Notes: generated by a model from the letters alone, not told the origin. DNA of 64,000 bases from Hippophae tibetana (GCA_037013495.1 CM072801.1:72587816-72651815); one strand, 5' to 3'. Shown: positions 39,501 to 53,698, counted from the stretch's first letter. Program-made: numbers and translations.

Positions 39501-40935
39501 ATATGTTGTTCGCGAAAAGGATTTGCATTGTTTGGTATCATAGCCTTGGTTGCTGAAAATGGTTTATCTATATTTATTTATCTACTTTTTGAATTATAGA
39601 TTTATAAAAATTTGTCGTTTGATTGTTTTCTACTTTCTTAAGTCAGATATCAGAAAAAAGAATTAAATTGTGTCCTTAAAGTCGAGTGTTTTCTTTCAAT
39701 TTTGTTGTCATTCTTTTCCTATTTGGATTTCATTTCGTAGCTTTCCTTAGTTTCACAGTATTTTTTTCTCGTTATTTCATTTTCGTGTTCAACCTATCTA
39801 TGTTTTTGAAAAAAACAAGAAAGTTACTACAGTTCACAATTTCTAAACAAAAAGAAGTTATCAATTGGGATTGAAACTATAAACTTTCATAACTTTTGAC
39901 TCTTATATCGAAACGACTATTATAATATATCAAATCGAAACATGTTTCCATACATAAAAAACTCACTATAGCAGTAGTTTTTCTATTCTCATATTTTAAC
40001 CCAGATTCCATCGTTTACACTACTTATAGACGTCTTAAAATTTTGTCGCACCCTATTACCTTTTTTTGTGTTCTTTTTCTTTCGGATACCAATTCTATCA
40101 ACTTAATCATGTTTTAAGCAATTCAACCTTTCTTATTCTTTGTGTTCCTAGGTACATATGTTGTCCGCGAAAAGGATTTGTATTGTTTGGTATCATAGCC
40201 TTGGTTGCTGAAAATGGTTTATCTATATTTATTTATCTACTTTTTGAATTTTAGATTTATAAAAATTTGTCGTTTGATTGTTTTCTACTTTCTTAAGTCG
40301 GATATCAGAAAAAAGAATTAAATTGTGTCCTTAAAGTCGAGTGTTTTCTTTCAATTTTGTTGTCATTCTTTTCCTATTTGGATTTCATTTCGTAGCTTTC
40401 CTTAGTTTCACAGTATTTTTTTCTCGTTATTTCATTTTTGTGTTCAACCTATCTATGTTTTTGAAAAAAACAAGAAAGTTACTACAGTTCAACCTTTCAA
40501 AACAAAAAGAATTTATCAATTGGGGTTGAAACTATAAACTTTCATAACTTTTGACTCTTATATCGAAACAACTATTATAATATATCAAATCGAAACATGT
40601 TTCCATACATAAAAAACACACTATAGGAGTAGTTTTTCTATTCTCATATTTTAACCCAGATTCCATCGTTTACACTACTTATAGACGTCTTAAAATTTTG
40701 TCGCACCATATTACCTTTTTTGTGTTCTTTTTCTTTCGGATACCAATTCTATCATCTTAATCATGTTTTAAGCAATTCAACCTTTCTTATTCTTTGTATT
40801 CATAGGTACATATGTTGTTCGCGAAAAGGATTTGCATTGTTTGGTATCATAGCCTTGGTTGCTGAAAATGGTTTATCTATATTTATTTATCTACTTTTTG
40901 AATTTTAGATTTATAAAAATTTGTCGTTTGATTGT
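36559..40935. repeat. Satellite units 57-63 between the two 14-unit-spaced copies
   Basis: Unit starts are 36671 (R), 37325 (R), 37979 (S sub-form), 38634 (P), 39289 (R), 39944 (P) and 40599 (R). Units 57 and 58 are siblings sharing acacaactt, gcgaaaagcatt and the six-T run. Units 55-56 and 59-60 are related at 2618 bp. Units 56, 60 and 62 share tcaacttaatc. Unit 60 has ggttactgaa, shared with units 74 and 77. Private changes include gaaagaaacaag in unit 57, gattattttc in unit 58, ctaatctcat in unit 59 and gaatttatc in unit 62. Confidence 0.85.
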
Positions 40936-43900
40936 TTTCTACTTTCTTAAGTCAGATATCAGAAAAAAGAATTAAATTGTGTCCTTAAAGTCGAGTGTTT
41001 TCTTTCAATTTTGTTGTCATTCTTTTCCTATTTGGATTTCATTTCGTAGCTTTCCTTAGTTTCACAGTATTTTTTTCTCGTTATTTCATTTTTGTGTTCA
41101 ACCTATCTATGTTTTTGAAAAAAACAAGAAAGTTACTACAATTCAACCTTTCAAAACAAAAAGAAGTTATCAATTGGGGTTGAAACTATAAACTTTCATA
41201 ACTTTTGACTCTTATATCGAAACGACTATTATAATATATCAAATCGAAACATGTTTCCATACATAAAAAACACACTATAGGAGTAGTTTTTCTATTCTCA
41301 TATTTTAACCCAGATTCCATCGTTTACACTACTTATAGACGTCTTAAAATTTTGTCGTACCCTATTACCTTTTTTTGTGTTCTTTTTCTTTCGGATACCA
41401 ATTCTATCATCTTAATCATGTTTTAAGCAATTCAACCTTTCTTATTATTTGTATTCATAGGTACATATGTTGTTCGCGAAAAGGATTTGCATTGTTTGGT
41501 ATCATAGCCTTGGTTGCTGAAAATGGTTTATCTATATTTATTTATCTACTTTTTGAATTATAGATTTATAAAAATTTGTCGTTTGATTGTTTTCTACTTT
41601 CTTAAGTCAGATATCAGAAAAAAGAATTAAATTGTGTCCTTAAAGTCGAGTGTTTTCTTTCAATTTTGTTGTCATTCTTTTCCTATTTGGATTTCATTTC
41701 GTAGCTTTCCTTAGTTTCACAGTATTTTTTTCTCGTTATTTCATTTTTGTGTTCAACCTATCTATGTTTTTGAAAAAAACAAGAAAGTTACTACAGTTCA
41801 ACCTTTCAAAACAAAAAGAAGTTATCAATTGGGGTTGAAACTATAAACTTTCATAACTTTTGACTCTTATATCGAAACTACTATTATAATATATCAAATC
41901 GAAACATGTTTCCATACATAAAAAACACACTATAGGAGTAGTTTTTCTATTCTCATATTTTAACCCAGATTCCATCGTTTACAGTACTTATAGACGTCTT
42001 AAAATTTTGTCGCACCCTATTACCTTTTTTTGTGTTCTTTTTCTTTCGGATACCAATTCTATCATCTTAATCATGTTTTAAGCAATTCAACCTTTCTTAT
42101 TCTTTGTGTTCCTAGGTACATATGTACTCCGCGAAAAGGATTTGTATTGTTTGGTATCATAGCCTTGGTTGCTGAAAATGGTTTATCTATATTTATTTAT
42201 CTACTTTTTGAATTTTAGATTTATAAAATTTTTTCATTTGATTGTTTTCTACTTTCTTAAGTCAGATATCAGAAAAAAGAATTAAATTGTGTCCTTAAAG
42301 TCGAGTGTTTTTTCTCAATTTTGTTGTCATTCTTTTCCTATTTGGATTTCATTTCGTAGTTTTCCTTCGTTTCACGGTATTTTTTTCTTGTTATTTCATT
42401 TTCGTGTTCAACCTATCTATGTTTTTGAAAAAAAACAAGAAAGTTACTACAGTTCACAATTTCAAAACAAAAAGAAGTTATCAATTGGGGTTGAAACTAT
42501 AAACTTTCATAACTTTTGACTCTTATATCGAAACGACTATTATAATATATCAAATCGAAACATGTTTCCATACATAAAAAACACACTATAGCAGTAGTTT
42601 TTCTATTCTCATATTTTAACCCAGATTCTATCGTTTACACTACTTATACACGTCTTAAAATTTGGTCGAACCCTATTACCTATTTTTGTGTTCTTGTTCT
42701 TTCGGATACCAATTCTATCATCTTAATCATGTTTTAAGCAATTCAACCTTTCTTATTCTTTGTGTTCCTAGGTACATATGTACTCCGCGAAAAGGATTTG
42801 TATTGTTTGGTATCATAGCCTTGGTTGCTGAAAATGGTTTATCTATATTTATTTATCTACTTTTTGAATTTTAGATTTATAAAATTTTTTCATTTGATTG
42901 TTTTCTACTTTCTTAAGTCAGATATCAGAAAAAAGAATTAAATTGTGTCCTTAAAGTCGAGTGTTTTTTCTCAATTTTGTTGTCATTCTTTTCCTATTTG
43001 GATTTCATTTCGTAGTTTTCCTTCGTTTCACGGTATTTTTTTCTCGTTATTTCATTTTCGTGTTCAACCTATCTATGTTTTTGAAAAAAAACAAGAAAGT
43101 TACTACAGTTCACAATTTCAAAACAAAAAGAAGTTATCAATTGGGGTTGAAACTATAAACTTTCATAACTTTTGACTCTTATATCGAAACGACTATTATA
43201 ATATATCAAATCGAAACATGTTTCCATACATAAAAAACACACTATAGCAGTAGTTTTTCTATTCTCATATTTTAACCCAGATTCTATCGTTTACACTACT
43301 TATAGACGTCTTAAAATTTGGTCGAACCCTATTACCTATTTTTGTGTTCTTGTTCTTTCGGATACCAATTCTATCATCTTAATCATGTTTTAAGCAATTC
43401 AACCTTTCTTATTCTTTGTGTTCCTAGGTACATATGTACTCCGCGAAAAGGATTTGTATTGTTTGGTATCATAGCCTTGGTTGCTGAAAATGGTTTATCT
43501 ATATTTATTTATCTACTTTTTGAATTTTAGATTTATAAAAATTTGTCGTTTGATTGTTTTCTACTTTCTTAAGTCGGATATCAGAAAAAAGAATTAAATT
43601 GTGTCCTTAAAGTCGAGTGTTTTCTTTCAATTTTGTTGTCATTCTTTTCCTATTTGGATTTCATTTCGTAGCTTTCCTTAGTTTCACAGTATTTTTTTCT
43701 CGTTATTTCATTTTTGTGTTCAACCTATCTATGTTTTTGAAAAAAACAAGAAAGTTACTACAGTTCAACCTTTCAAAACAAAAAGAAGTTATCAATTGGG
43801 GTTGAAACTATAAACTTTCATAACTTTTGACTCTTATATCGAAACGACTATTATAATATATCAAATCGAAACATGTTTCCATACATTAAAAACACACTAT

Positions 43901-45726
43901 AGGAGTAGTTTTTCTATTCTCATATTTTAACCCAGATTCCATCGTTTACACTACTTATAGACGTCTTAAAATTTTGTCGCACCATATTACCTTTTTTGTG
44001 TTCTTTTTCTTTCGGATACCAATTCTATCATCTTAATCATGTTTTAAGCAATTCAACCTTTCTTATTCTTTGTCTTCATAGGTACATATGTTGTTCGTGA
44101 AAAGCATTTGCATTGTTTGGTATCATAGCCTTGGTTGCTGAAAATGGTTTATCTATATTTATTTATCTACTTTTTGAATTTTAGATTTATAAAAATTTGT
44201 CGTTTGATTGTTTTCTACTTTCTTAAGTCAGATATCAGAAAAAAGAATTAAATTGTGTCCTTAAAGTCGAGTGTTTTCTTTCAATTTTGTTGTCATTCTT
44301 TTCCTATTTGATTTTCATTTCGTAGCTTTCCTTAGTTTCACAGTATTTTTTTCTCGTTATTTCATTTTTGTGTTCAACCTATCTATGTTTTTGAAAAAAA
44401 CAAGAAAGTTACTACAATTCAACCTTTCAAAACAAAAAGAAGTTATCAATTGGGGTTGAAACTATAAACTTTCATAACTTTTGACTCTTATATCGAAACG
44501 ACTATTATAATATATCAAATCGAAACATGTTTCCATACATAAAAAACACACTATAGCAGTAGTTTTTCTATTCTCATATTTTAACCCAGATTCTATCGTT
44601 TACACTACTTATAGACGTCTTAAAATTTGGTCGAACCCTATTACCTTTTTTTGTGTTCTTGTTCTTTCGGATACCAATTCTATCATCTTAATCATGTTTT
44701 AAGCAATTCAACCTTTCTTATTCATTTTGTTCCTAGGTACATATGTTGTCCACGAAAAGGATTTGCATTGTTTGGTATCATAGCCTTGGTTGCTGAAAAT
44801 GGTTTATCTATATTTATTTATCTACTTTTTGAATTTTAAATTTATAAAAATTTGTCGTTTGATTGTTTTCTACTTTCTTAAGTGAGATATCAGAAAAAAG
44901 AATTAAATTGTGTCCTTAAAGTCGAGTTTTTTCTTTCAATTTTGTTTTCATTCTTTTCCTATTTGGATTTCATTTCGTAGCTTTCCTTAGTTTCACGGTA
45001 TTTTTTTCTCGTTATTTCATTTTCGTGTTCAACCTATCTATGTTTTTGAAAAAAACAAGAAAGTTACTACAGTTCACAATTTCAAAACAAAAAGAAGTTA
45101 TCAATTGGGATTGAAACTATAAACTTTCATAACTTTTGACTCTTATATCGAAACGACTATTATAATATATCAAATCGAAACATGTTTCCATACATAAAAA
45201 ACTCACTATAGCAGTAGTTTTTCTATTCTCATATTTTAACCCAGATTCCATCGTTTACACTACTTATAGACGTCTTAAAATTTTGTCGCACCCTATTACC
45301 TTTTTTTGTGTTCTTTTTCTTTCGGATACCAATTCTATCAACTTAATCATGTTTTAAGCAATTCAACCTTTCTTATTCTTTGTGTTCCTAGGTACATATG
45401 TTGTCCGCGAAAAGGATTTGTATTGTTTGGTATCATAGCCTTGGTTGCTAAAAATGGTTTATCTATATTTATTTATCTCCTTTTTGAATTTTAGATTTAT
45501 AAAAATTTGTCGTTTGATTGTTTTCTACTTTCTTAAGTCGGATATCAGAAAAAAGAATTAAATTGTGTCCTTAAAGTCGAGTGTTTTCTTTCAATTTTGT
45601 TGTCATTCTTTTCCGATTTGGATTTCATTTCGTAGCTTTCCTTAGTTTCACAGTATTTTTTTCTCGTTATTTCATTTTTGTGTTCAACCTATCTATGTTT
45701 TTGAAAAAAACAAGAAAGTTACTACA
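40936..45726. repeat. Fourteen-unit-spaced segment, copy 2 (4791 bp)
   Basis: Second copy of 31768-36558. Units covered: end of 63, 64 (41253), 65 (41908), 66 (42564), 67 (43220), 68 (43875), 69 (44529) and most of 70 (45184). Private differences seen are ttattatttg at 41447, ttcttgtta in unit 65, catacattaaaa in unit 68 and gctaaaaatgg in unit 70. The pattern of scattered single differences with no break in phase says that the two copies have started to diverge. Confidence 0.9.
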
Positions 45727-45838
45727 ATTCAACCTTTCAAAACAAAAAGAAGTTATCAATTGGGGTTGAAACTATAAACTTTCATAACTTTTGACTCTTA
45801 TATCGAAACGACTATTATAATATATCAAATCGAAACAT

Positions 45839-46493
45839 GTTTCCATACATAAAAAACACACTATAGGAGTAGTTTTTCTATTCTCATATTTTAACCCAGA
45901 TTCCATCGTTTACACTACTTATAGACGTCTTAAAATTTTGTCGTACCCTATTACCTTTTTTTGTGTTCTTTTTCTTTCGGATACCAATTCTATCATCTTA
46001 ATCATGTTTTAAGCAATTCAACCTTTCTTATTCTTTGTATTCATAGGTACATATGTTGTTCGCGAAAAGGATTTGCATTGTTTGGTATCATAGCCTTGGT
46101 TGCTGAAAATGGTTTATCTATATTTATTTATCTACTTTTTGAATTATAGATTTATAAAAATTTGTCGTTTGATTGTTTTCTACTTTCTTAAGTCAGATAT
46201 CAGAAAAAAGAATTAAATTGTGTCCTTAAAGTCGAGTGTTTTCTTTCAATTTTGTTGTCATTCTTTTCCTATTTGGATTTCATTTCGTAGCTTTCCTTAG
46301 TTTCACAGTATTTTTTTCTCGTTATTTCATTTTTGTGTTCAACCTATCTATGTTTTTGAAAAAAACAAGAAAGTTACTACAGTTCAACCTTTCAAAACAA
46401 AAAGAAGTTATCAATTGGGGTTGAAACTATAAACTTTCATAACTTTTGACTCTTATATCGAAACTACTATTATAATATATCAAATCGAAACAT
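45839..46493. repeat. Satellite unit 71 (family R)
   Basis: It has gtcgtaccc, gtattcatagg, ttgttcgcg and gaattatag, and ends in gaaactactatt. It is almost the same as units 50, 61 and 64. In three of the four places (32085, 41253, 45839) this type is followed by the gtactccgcg unit, so the R-to-P junction itself is a repeated haplotype. Confidence 0.85.
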
Positions 46494-48459
46494 GTTTCCA
46501 TACATAAAAAACACACTATAGGAGTAGTTTTTCTATTCTCATATTTTAACCCAGATTCCATCGTTTACAGTACTTATAGACGTCTTAAAATTTTGTCGCA
46601 CCCTATTACCTTTTTTTGTGTTCTTTTTCTTTCGGATACCAATTCTATCATCTTAATCATGTTTTAAGCAATTCAACCTTTCTTATTCTTTGTGTTCCTA
46701 GGTACATATGTACTCCGCGAAAAGGATTTGTATTGTTTGGTATCATAGCCTTGGTTGCTGAAAATGGTTTATCTATATTTATTTATCTACTTTTTGAATT
46801 TTAGATTTATAAAATTTTTTCATTTGATTGTTTTCTACTTTCTTAAGTCAGATATCAGAAAAAAGAATTAAATTGTGTCCTTAAAGTCGAGTGTTTTTTC
46901 TCAATTTTGTTGTCATTCTTTTCCTATTTGGATTTCATTTCGTAGTTTTCCTTCGTTTCACGGTATTTTTTTCTCGTTATTTCATTTTCGTGTTCAACCT
47001 ATCTATGTTTTTGAAAAAAAACAAGAAAGTTACTACAGTTCACAATTTCAAAACAAAAAGAAGTTATCAATTGGGGTTGAAACTATAAACTTTCATAACT
47101 TTTGACTCTTATATCGAAACGACTATTATAATATATCAAATCGAAACATGTTTCCATACATAAAAAACACACTATAGCAGTAGTTTTTCTATTCTCATAT
47201 TTTAACCCAGATTCTATCGTTTACACTACTTATAGACGTCTTAAAATTTGGTCGAACCCTATTACCTATTTTTGTGTTCTTGTTCTTTCGGATACCAATT
47301 CTATCATCTTAATCATGTTTTAAGCAATTCAACCTTTCTTATTCATTTTGTTCCTAGGTACATATGTTGTCCACGAAAAGGATTTGCATTGTTTGGTATC
47401 ATAGCCTTGGTTGCTGAAAATGGTTTATCTATATATATTTATCTACTTTTTGAATTTTAAATTTATAAAAATTTGTCGTTTGATTGTTTTCTACTTTCTT
47501 AAGTGAGATATCAGAAAAAAGAATTAAATTGTGTCCTTAAAGTCGAGTTTTTTCTTTCAATTTTGTTTTCATTCTTTTCCTATTTGGATTTCATTTCGTA
47601 GCTTTCCTTAGTTTCACGGTATTTTTTTCTCGTTATTTCATTTTCGTGTTCAACCTATCTATGTTTTTGAAAAAAACAAGAAAGTTACTACAGTTCACAA
47701 TTTCAAAACAAAAAGAAGTTATCAATTGGGATTGAAACTATAAACTTTCATAACTTTTGACTCTTATATCGAAACGACTATTATAATATATCAAATCGAA
47801 ACATGTTTCCATACATAAAAAACTCACTATAGTAGTAGTTTTTCTATTCTCATATTTTAACCCAGATTCCATCGTTTACACTACTTATAGACGTCTTAAA
47901 ATTTTGTCGCACCCTATTACCTTTTTTTGTGTTCTTTTTCTTTCGGATACCAATTCTATCAACTTAATCATGTTTTAAGCAATTCAACCTTTCTTATTCT
48001 TTGTGTTCCTAGGTACATATGTTGTCCGCGAAAAGGATTTGTATTGTTTGGTATCATAGCCTTGGTTACTGAAAATGGTTTATCTATATTTATTTATCTA
48101 CTTTTTGAATTTTAGATTTATAAAAATTTGTCGTTTGATTGTTTTCTACTTTCTTAAGTCGGATATCAGAAAAAAGAATTAAATTGTGTCCTTAAAGTCG
48201 AGTGTTTTCTTTCAATTTTGTTGTCATTCTTTTCCTATTTGGATTTCATTTCGTAGCTTTCCTTAGTTTCACAGTATTTTTTTCTCGTTATTTCATTTTT
48301 GTGTTCAACCTATCTATGTTTTTGAAAAAAACAAGAAAGTTACTACAGTTCAACCTTTCAAAACAAAAAGAAGTTATCAATTGGGGTTGAAACTATAAAC
48401 TTTCATAACTTTTGACTCTTATATCGAAACTACTATTATAATATATCAAATCGAAACAT
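46494..48459. repeat. Three-unit HOR, copy 1 (1966 bp)
   Basis: Unit starts are 46494 (P with gtactccgcg), 47150 (G101, cctatttttg, cattttgttcctagg, tccacg) and 47805 (P with ggttactgaa and actatagtagtag). Unit 73 is a mosaic: left like units 52-53, middle and right like unit 55. Unit 73 has a private tctatatatattt. The similarity begins upstream in unit 71's right half, so the duplicated span does not start at the unit phase used here. Confidence 0.88.
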
Positions 48460-50425
48460 GTTTCCATACATAAAAAACACACTATAGGAGTAGTTTTTCT
48501 ATTCTCATATTTTAACCCAGATTCCATCGTTTACAGTACTTATAGACGTCTTAAAATTTTGTCGCACCCTATTACCTTTTTTTGTGTTCTTTTTCTTTCG
48601 GATACCAATTCTATCATCTTAATCATGTTTTAAGCAATTCAACCTTTCTTATTCTTTGTGTTCCTAGGTACATATGTACTCCGCGAAAAGGATTTGTATT
48701 GTTTGGTATCATAGCCTTGGTTGCTGAAAATGGTTTATCTATATTTATTTATCTACTTTTTGAATTTTAGATTTATAAAATTTTTTCATTTGATTGTTTT
48801 CTACTTTCTTAAGTCAGATATCAGAAAAAAGAATTAAATTGTGTCCTTAAAGTCGAGTGTTTTTTCTCAATTTTGTTGTCATTCTTTTCCTATTTGGATT
48901 TCATTTCGTAGTTTTCCTTCGTTTCACGGTATTTTTTTCTCGTTATTTCATTTTCGTGTTCAACCTATCTATGTTTTTGAAAAAAAACAAGAAAGTTACT
49001 ACAGTTCACAATTTCAAAACAAAAAGAAGTTATCAATTGGGGTTGAAACTATAAACTTTCATAACTTTTGACTCTTATATCGAAACGACTATTATAATAT
49101 ATCAAATCGAAACATGTTTCCATACATAAAAAACACACTATAGCAGTAGTTTTTCTATTCTCATATTTTAACCCAGATTCTATCGTTTACACTACTTATA
49201 GACGTCTTAAAATTTGGTCGAACCCTATTACCTATTTTTGTGTTCTTGTTCTTTCGGATACCAATTCTATCATCTTAATCATGTTTTAAGCAATTCAACC
49301 TTTCTTATTCATTTTGTTCCTAGGTACATATGTTGTCCACGAAAAGGATTTGCATTGTTTGGTATCATAGCCTTGGTTGCTGAAAATGGTTTATCTATAT
49401 TTATTTATCTACTTTTTGAATTTTAAATTTATAAAAATTTGTCGTTTGATTGTTTTCTACTTTCTTAAGTGAGATATCAGAAAAAAGAATTAAATTGTGT
49501 CCTTAAAGTCGAGTTTTTTCTTTCAATTTTGTTTTCATTCTTTTCCTATTTGGATTTCATTTCGTAGCTTTCCTTAGTTTCACGGTATTTTTTTCTCGTT
49601 ATTTCATTTTCGTGTTCAACCTATCTATGTTTTTGAAAAAAACAAGAAAGTTACTACAGTTCACAATTTCAAAACAAAAAGAAGTTATCAATTGGGATTG
49701 AAACTATAAACTTTCATAACTTTTGACTCTTATATCGAAACGACTATTATAATATATCAAATCGAAACATGTTTCCATACATAAAAAACTCACTATAGTA
49801 GTAGTTTTTCTATTCTCATATTTTAACCCAGATTCCATCGTTTACACTACTTATAGACGTCTTAAAATTTTGTCGCACCCTATTACCTTTTTTTGTGTTC
49901 TTTTTCTTTCGGATACCAATTCTATCAACTTAATCATGTTTTAAGCAATTCAACCTTTCTTATTCTTTGTGTTCCTAGGTACATATGTTGTCCGCGAAAA
50001 GGATTTGTATTGTTTGGTATCATAGCCTTGGTTACTGAAAATGGTTTATCTATATTTATTTATCTACTTTTTGAATTTTAGATTTATAAAAATTTGTCGT
50101 TTGATTGTTTTCTACTTTCTTAAGTCGGATATCAGAAAAAAGAATTAAATTGTGTCCTTAAAGTCGAGTGTTTTCTTTCAATTTTGTTGTCATTCTTTTC
50201 CTATTTGGATTTCATTTCGTAGCTTTCCTTAGTTTCACAGTATTTTTTTCTCGTTATTTCATTTTTGTGTTCAACCTATCTATGTTTTTGAAAAAAACAA
50301 GAAAGTTACTACAGTTCAACCTTTCAAAACAAAAAGAAGTTATCAATTGGGGTTGAAACTATAAACTTTCATAACTTTTGACTCTTATATCGAAACGACT
50401 ATTATAATATATCAAATCGAAACAT
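48460..50425. repeat. Three-unit HOR, copy 2 (1966 bp)
   Basis: Unit starts are 48460, 49116 and 49771, matching 46494-48459 nearly base for base. The copies part near the end, where unit 74 has gaaactact and unit 77 has gaaacgact. It is followed by unit 78, which belongs to the block first seen at 34707. Confidence 0.88.
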
Positions 50426-53043
50426 GTTTCCATACATAAAAAACACACTATAGGAGTAGTTTTTCTATTCTCATATTTTAACCCAGATTCCATCGTTTAC
50501 ACTACTTATAGACGTCTTAAAATTTTGTCGCACCATATTACCTTTTTTGTGTTCTTTTTCTTTCGGATACCAATTCTATCATCTTAATCATGTTTTAAGC
50601 AATTCAACCTTTCTTATTCTTTGTCTTCATAGGTACATATGTTGTTCGTGAAAAGCATTTGCATTGTTTGGTATCATAGCCTTGGTTGCTGAAAATGGTT
50701 TATCTATATTTATTTATCTACTTTTTGAATTTTAGATTTATAAAAATTTGTCGTTTGATTGTTTTCTACTTTCTTAAGTCAGATATCAGAAAAAAGAATT
50801 AAATTGTGTCCTTAAAGTCGAGTGTTTTCTTTCAATTTTGTTGTCATTCTTTTCCTATTTGATTTTCATTTCGTAGCTTTCCTTAGTTTCACAGTATTTT
50901 TTTCTCGTTATTTCATTTTTGTGTTCAACCTATCTATGTTTTTGAAAAAAACAAGAAAGTTACTACAATTCAACCTTTCAAAACAAAAAGAAGTTATCAA
51001 TTGGGGTTGAAACTATAAACTTTCATAACTTTTGACTCTTATATCGAAACGACTATTATAATATATCAAATCGAAACATGTTTCCATACATAAAAAACAC
51101 ACTATAGCAGTAGTTTTTCTATTCTCATATTTTAACCCAGATTCTATCGTTTACACTACTTATAGACGTCTTAAAATTTGGTCGAACCCTATTACCTTTT
51201 TTTGTGTTCTTGTTCTTTCGGATACCAATTCTATCATCTTAATCATGTTTTAAGCAATTCAACCTTTCTTATTCATTTTGTTCCTAGGTACATATGTTGT
51301 CCACGAAAAGGATTTGCATTGTTTGGTATCATAGCCTTGGTTGCTGAAAATGGTTTATCTAAATTTATTTATCTACTTTTTGAATTTTAAATTTATAAAA
51401 ATTTGTCGTTTGATTGTTTTCTACTTTCTTAAGTGAGATATCAGAAAAAAGAATTAAATTGTGTCCTTAAAGTCGAGTTTTTTCTTTCAATTTTGTTTTC
51501 ATTCTTTTCCTATTTGGATTTCATTTCGTAGCTTTCCTTAGTTTCACGGTATTTTTTTCTCGTTATTTCATTTTCGTGTTCAACCTATCTATGTTTTTGA
51601 AAAAAACAAGAAAGTTACTACAGTTCACAATTTCAAAACAAAAAGAAGTTATCAATTGGGATTGAAACTATAAACTTTCATAACTTTTGACTCTTATATC
51701 GAAACGACTATTATAATATATCAAATCGAAACATGTTTCCATACATAAAAAACTCACTATAGCAGTAGTTTTTCTATTCTCATATTTTAACCCAGATTCC
51801 ATCGTTTACACTACTTATAGACGTCTTAAAATTTTGTCGCACCCTATTACCTTTTTTTGTGTTCTTTTTCTTTCGGATACCAATTCTATCAACTTAATCA
51901 TGTTTTAAGCAATTCAACCTTTCTTATTCTTTGTGTTCCTAGGTACATATGTTGTCCGCGAAAAGGATTTGTATTGTTTGGTATCATAGCCTTGGTTGCT
52001 GAAAATGGTTTATCTATATTTATTTATCTCCTTTTTGAATTTTAGATTTATAAAAATTTGTCGTTTGATTGTTTTCTACTTTCTTAAGTCGGATATCAGA
52101 AAAAAGAATTAAATTGTGTCCTTAAAGTCGAGTGTTTTCTTTCAATTTTGTTGTCATTCTTTTCCGATTTGGATTTCATTTCGTAGCTTTCCTTAGTTTC
52201 ACAGTATTTTTTTCTCGTTATTTCATTTTTGTGTTCAACCTATCTATGTTTTTGAAAAAAACAAGAAAGTTACTACAGTTCAACCTTTCAAAACAAAAAG
52301 AAGTTATCAATTGGGGTTGAAACTATAAACTTTCATAACTTTTGACTCTTATATCGAAACGACTATTATAATATATCAAATCGAAACATGTTTCCATACA
52401 TAAAAAACACACTATAGGAGTAGTTTTTCTATTCTCATATTTTAACCCAGATTCCATCGTTTACACAACTTATAGACGTCTTGAAATTTTGTCGCACCAT
52501 ATTACCTTTTTTGTGTTCTTTTTCTTTCGGATACCAATTCTATCATCTTAATCATGTTTTAAGCAATTCAACCTTTCTTATTCTTTGTATTCATAGGTAC
52601 ATATGTTGTTCGCGAAAAGCATTTGCATTGTTTGGTATCATAGCCTTGGTTGCTGAAAATGGTTTATCTATATTTATTTATCTACTTTTTGAATTTTAGA
52701 TTTATAAAAATTTGTCGTTTGATTGTTTTCTACTTTCTTAAGTCAGATATCAGAAAAAAGAATTAAATTGTGTCCTTAAAGTCGAGTGTTTTCTTTCAAT
52801 TTTGTTGTCATTCTTTTCCTATTTGGATTTCATTTCGTAGCTTTCCTTAGTTTCACAGTATTTTTTTCTCGTTATTTCATTTTTGTGTTCAACCTATCTA
52901 TGTTTTTGAAAAAAACAAGAAAGTTACTACAATTCAACCTTTCAAAACAAAAAGAAGTTATCAATTGGGGTTGAAACTATAAACTTTCATAACTTTTGAC
53001 TCTTATATCGAAACGACTATTATAATATTTTAAATCGAAACAT
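50426..53043. repeat. Four-unit block, third copy (units 78-81)
   Basis: Unit starts are 50426, 51080, 51735 and 52390, at a constant offset of 15719 bp (24 units) from 34707, 35361, 36016 and 36671. Units 78-80 carry the rare markers gtcttcatagg, gttcgtgaaaagc, ttgattttc, cattttgttcctagg, tatctccttt and ttccgatttgg. Unit 81 has acacaactt and gcgaaaagcatt like units 57 and 58. The first three units also occur at 43875. Private changes are tctaaatttatt in unit 79 and cttgaaattttg in unit 81. Confidence 0.88.
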
Positions 53044-53698
53044 GTTTCCATACATAAAAAACACACTATAGCAGTAGTTTTTTTATTCTCATATTTTAAC
53101 CCAGATTTCACCATTTACACTACTTATAGAAGTCTTAAAATTTGGTCGCACCCTATTACCTTTTGTTGTGTTCTTGTTCTTTTGAATTACAATTCTATCA
53201 TCTTAACCATGTTTTAAGCAATTCAACCTTTCTTATTCTTTGTATTCATAGGTACATATGTTGTTCGCGAAAAGGATTTGCATTGTTTGGTATCATAGCC
53301 TTGGTTGCTGAAAATGGTTTATCTATATTTATTTATCTACTTTTTGAATTATAGATTTATAAAAATTTGTCGTTTGATTGTTTTCTACTTTCTTAAGTGA
53401 GATATCAGAAAAAAGAATTAAATTGTGTCCTTAAAGTCGAGTTTTTTCTTTCAATTTTGTTTTCATTCTTTTCTTATTTGGATTTCATTTCGTAGCTTTC
53501 CTTAGTTTCACGGTATTTTTTTCTCGTTATTTCATTTTCGTGTTCAACCTATCTATGTTTTTGAAAAAAACAAGAAAGTTACTACAGTTCACAATTTCTA
53601 AACAAAAAGAAGTTATCAATTGGGATTGAAACTATAAACTTTCATAACTTTTGACTCTTATATCGAAACGACTATTATAATATATCAAATCGAAACAT
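53044..53698. repeat. Divergent satellite unit 82 (family R)
   Basis: It has more private substitutions than its neighbours: tttttttattctc, gatttcaccattt, tagaagtctt (loss of GACGTC), ccttttgttgtg, cttttgaattacaat and ttcttatttgg. The preceding boundary reads atattttaaatcg instead of atatatcaaatcg. It starts the less regular right part of the window. Confidence 0.85.
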
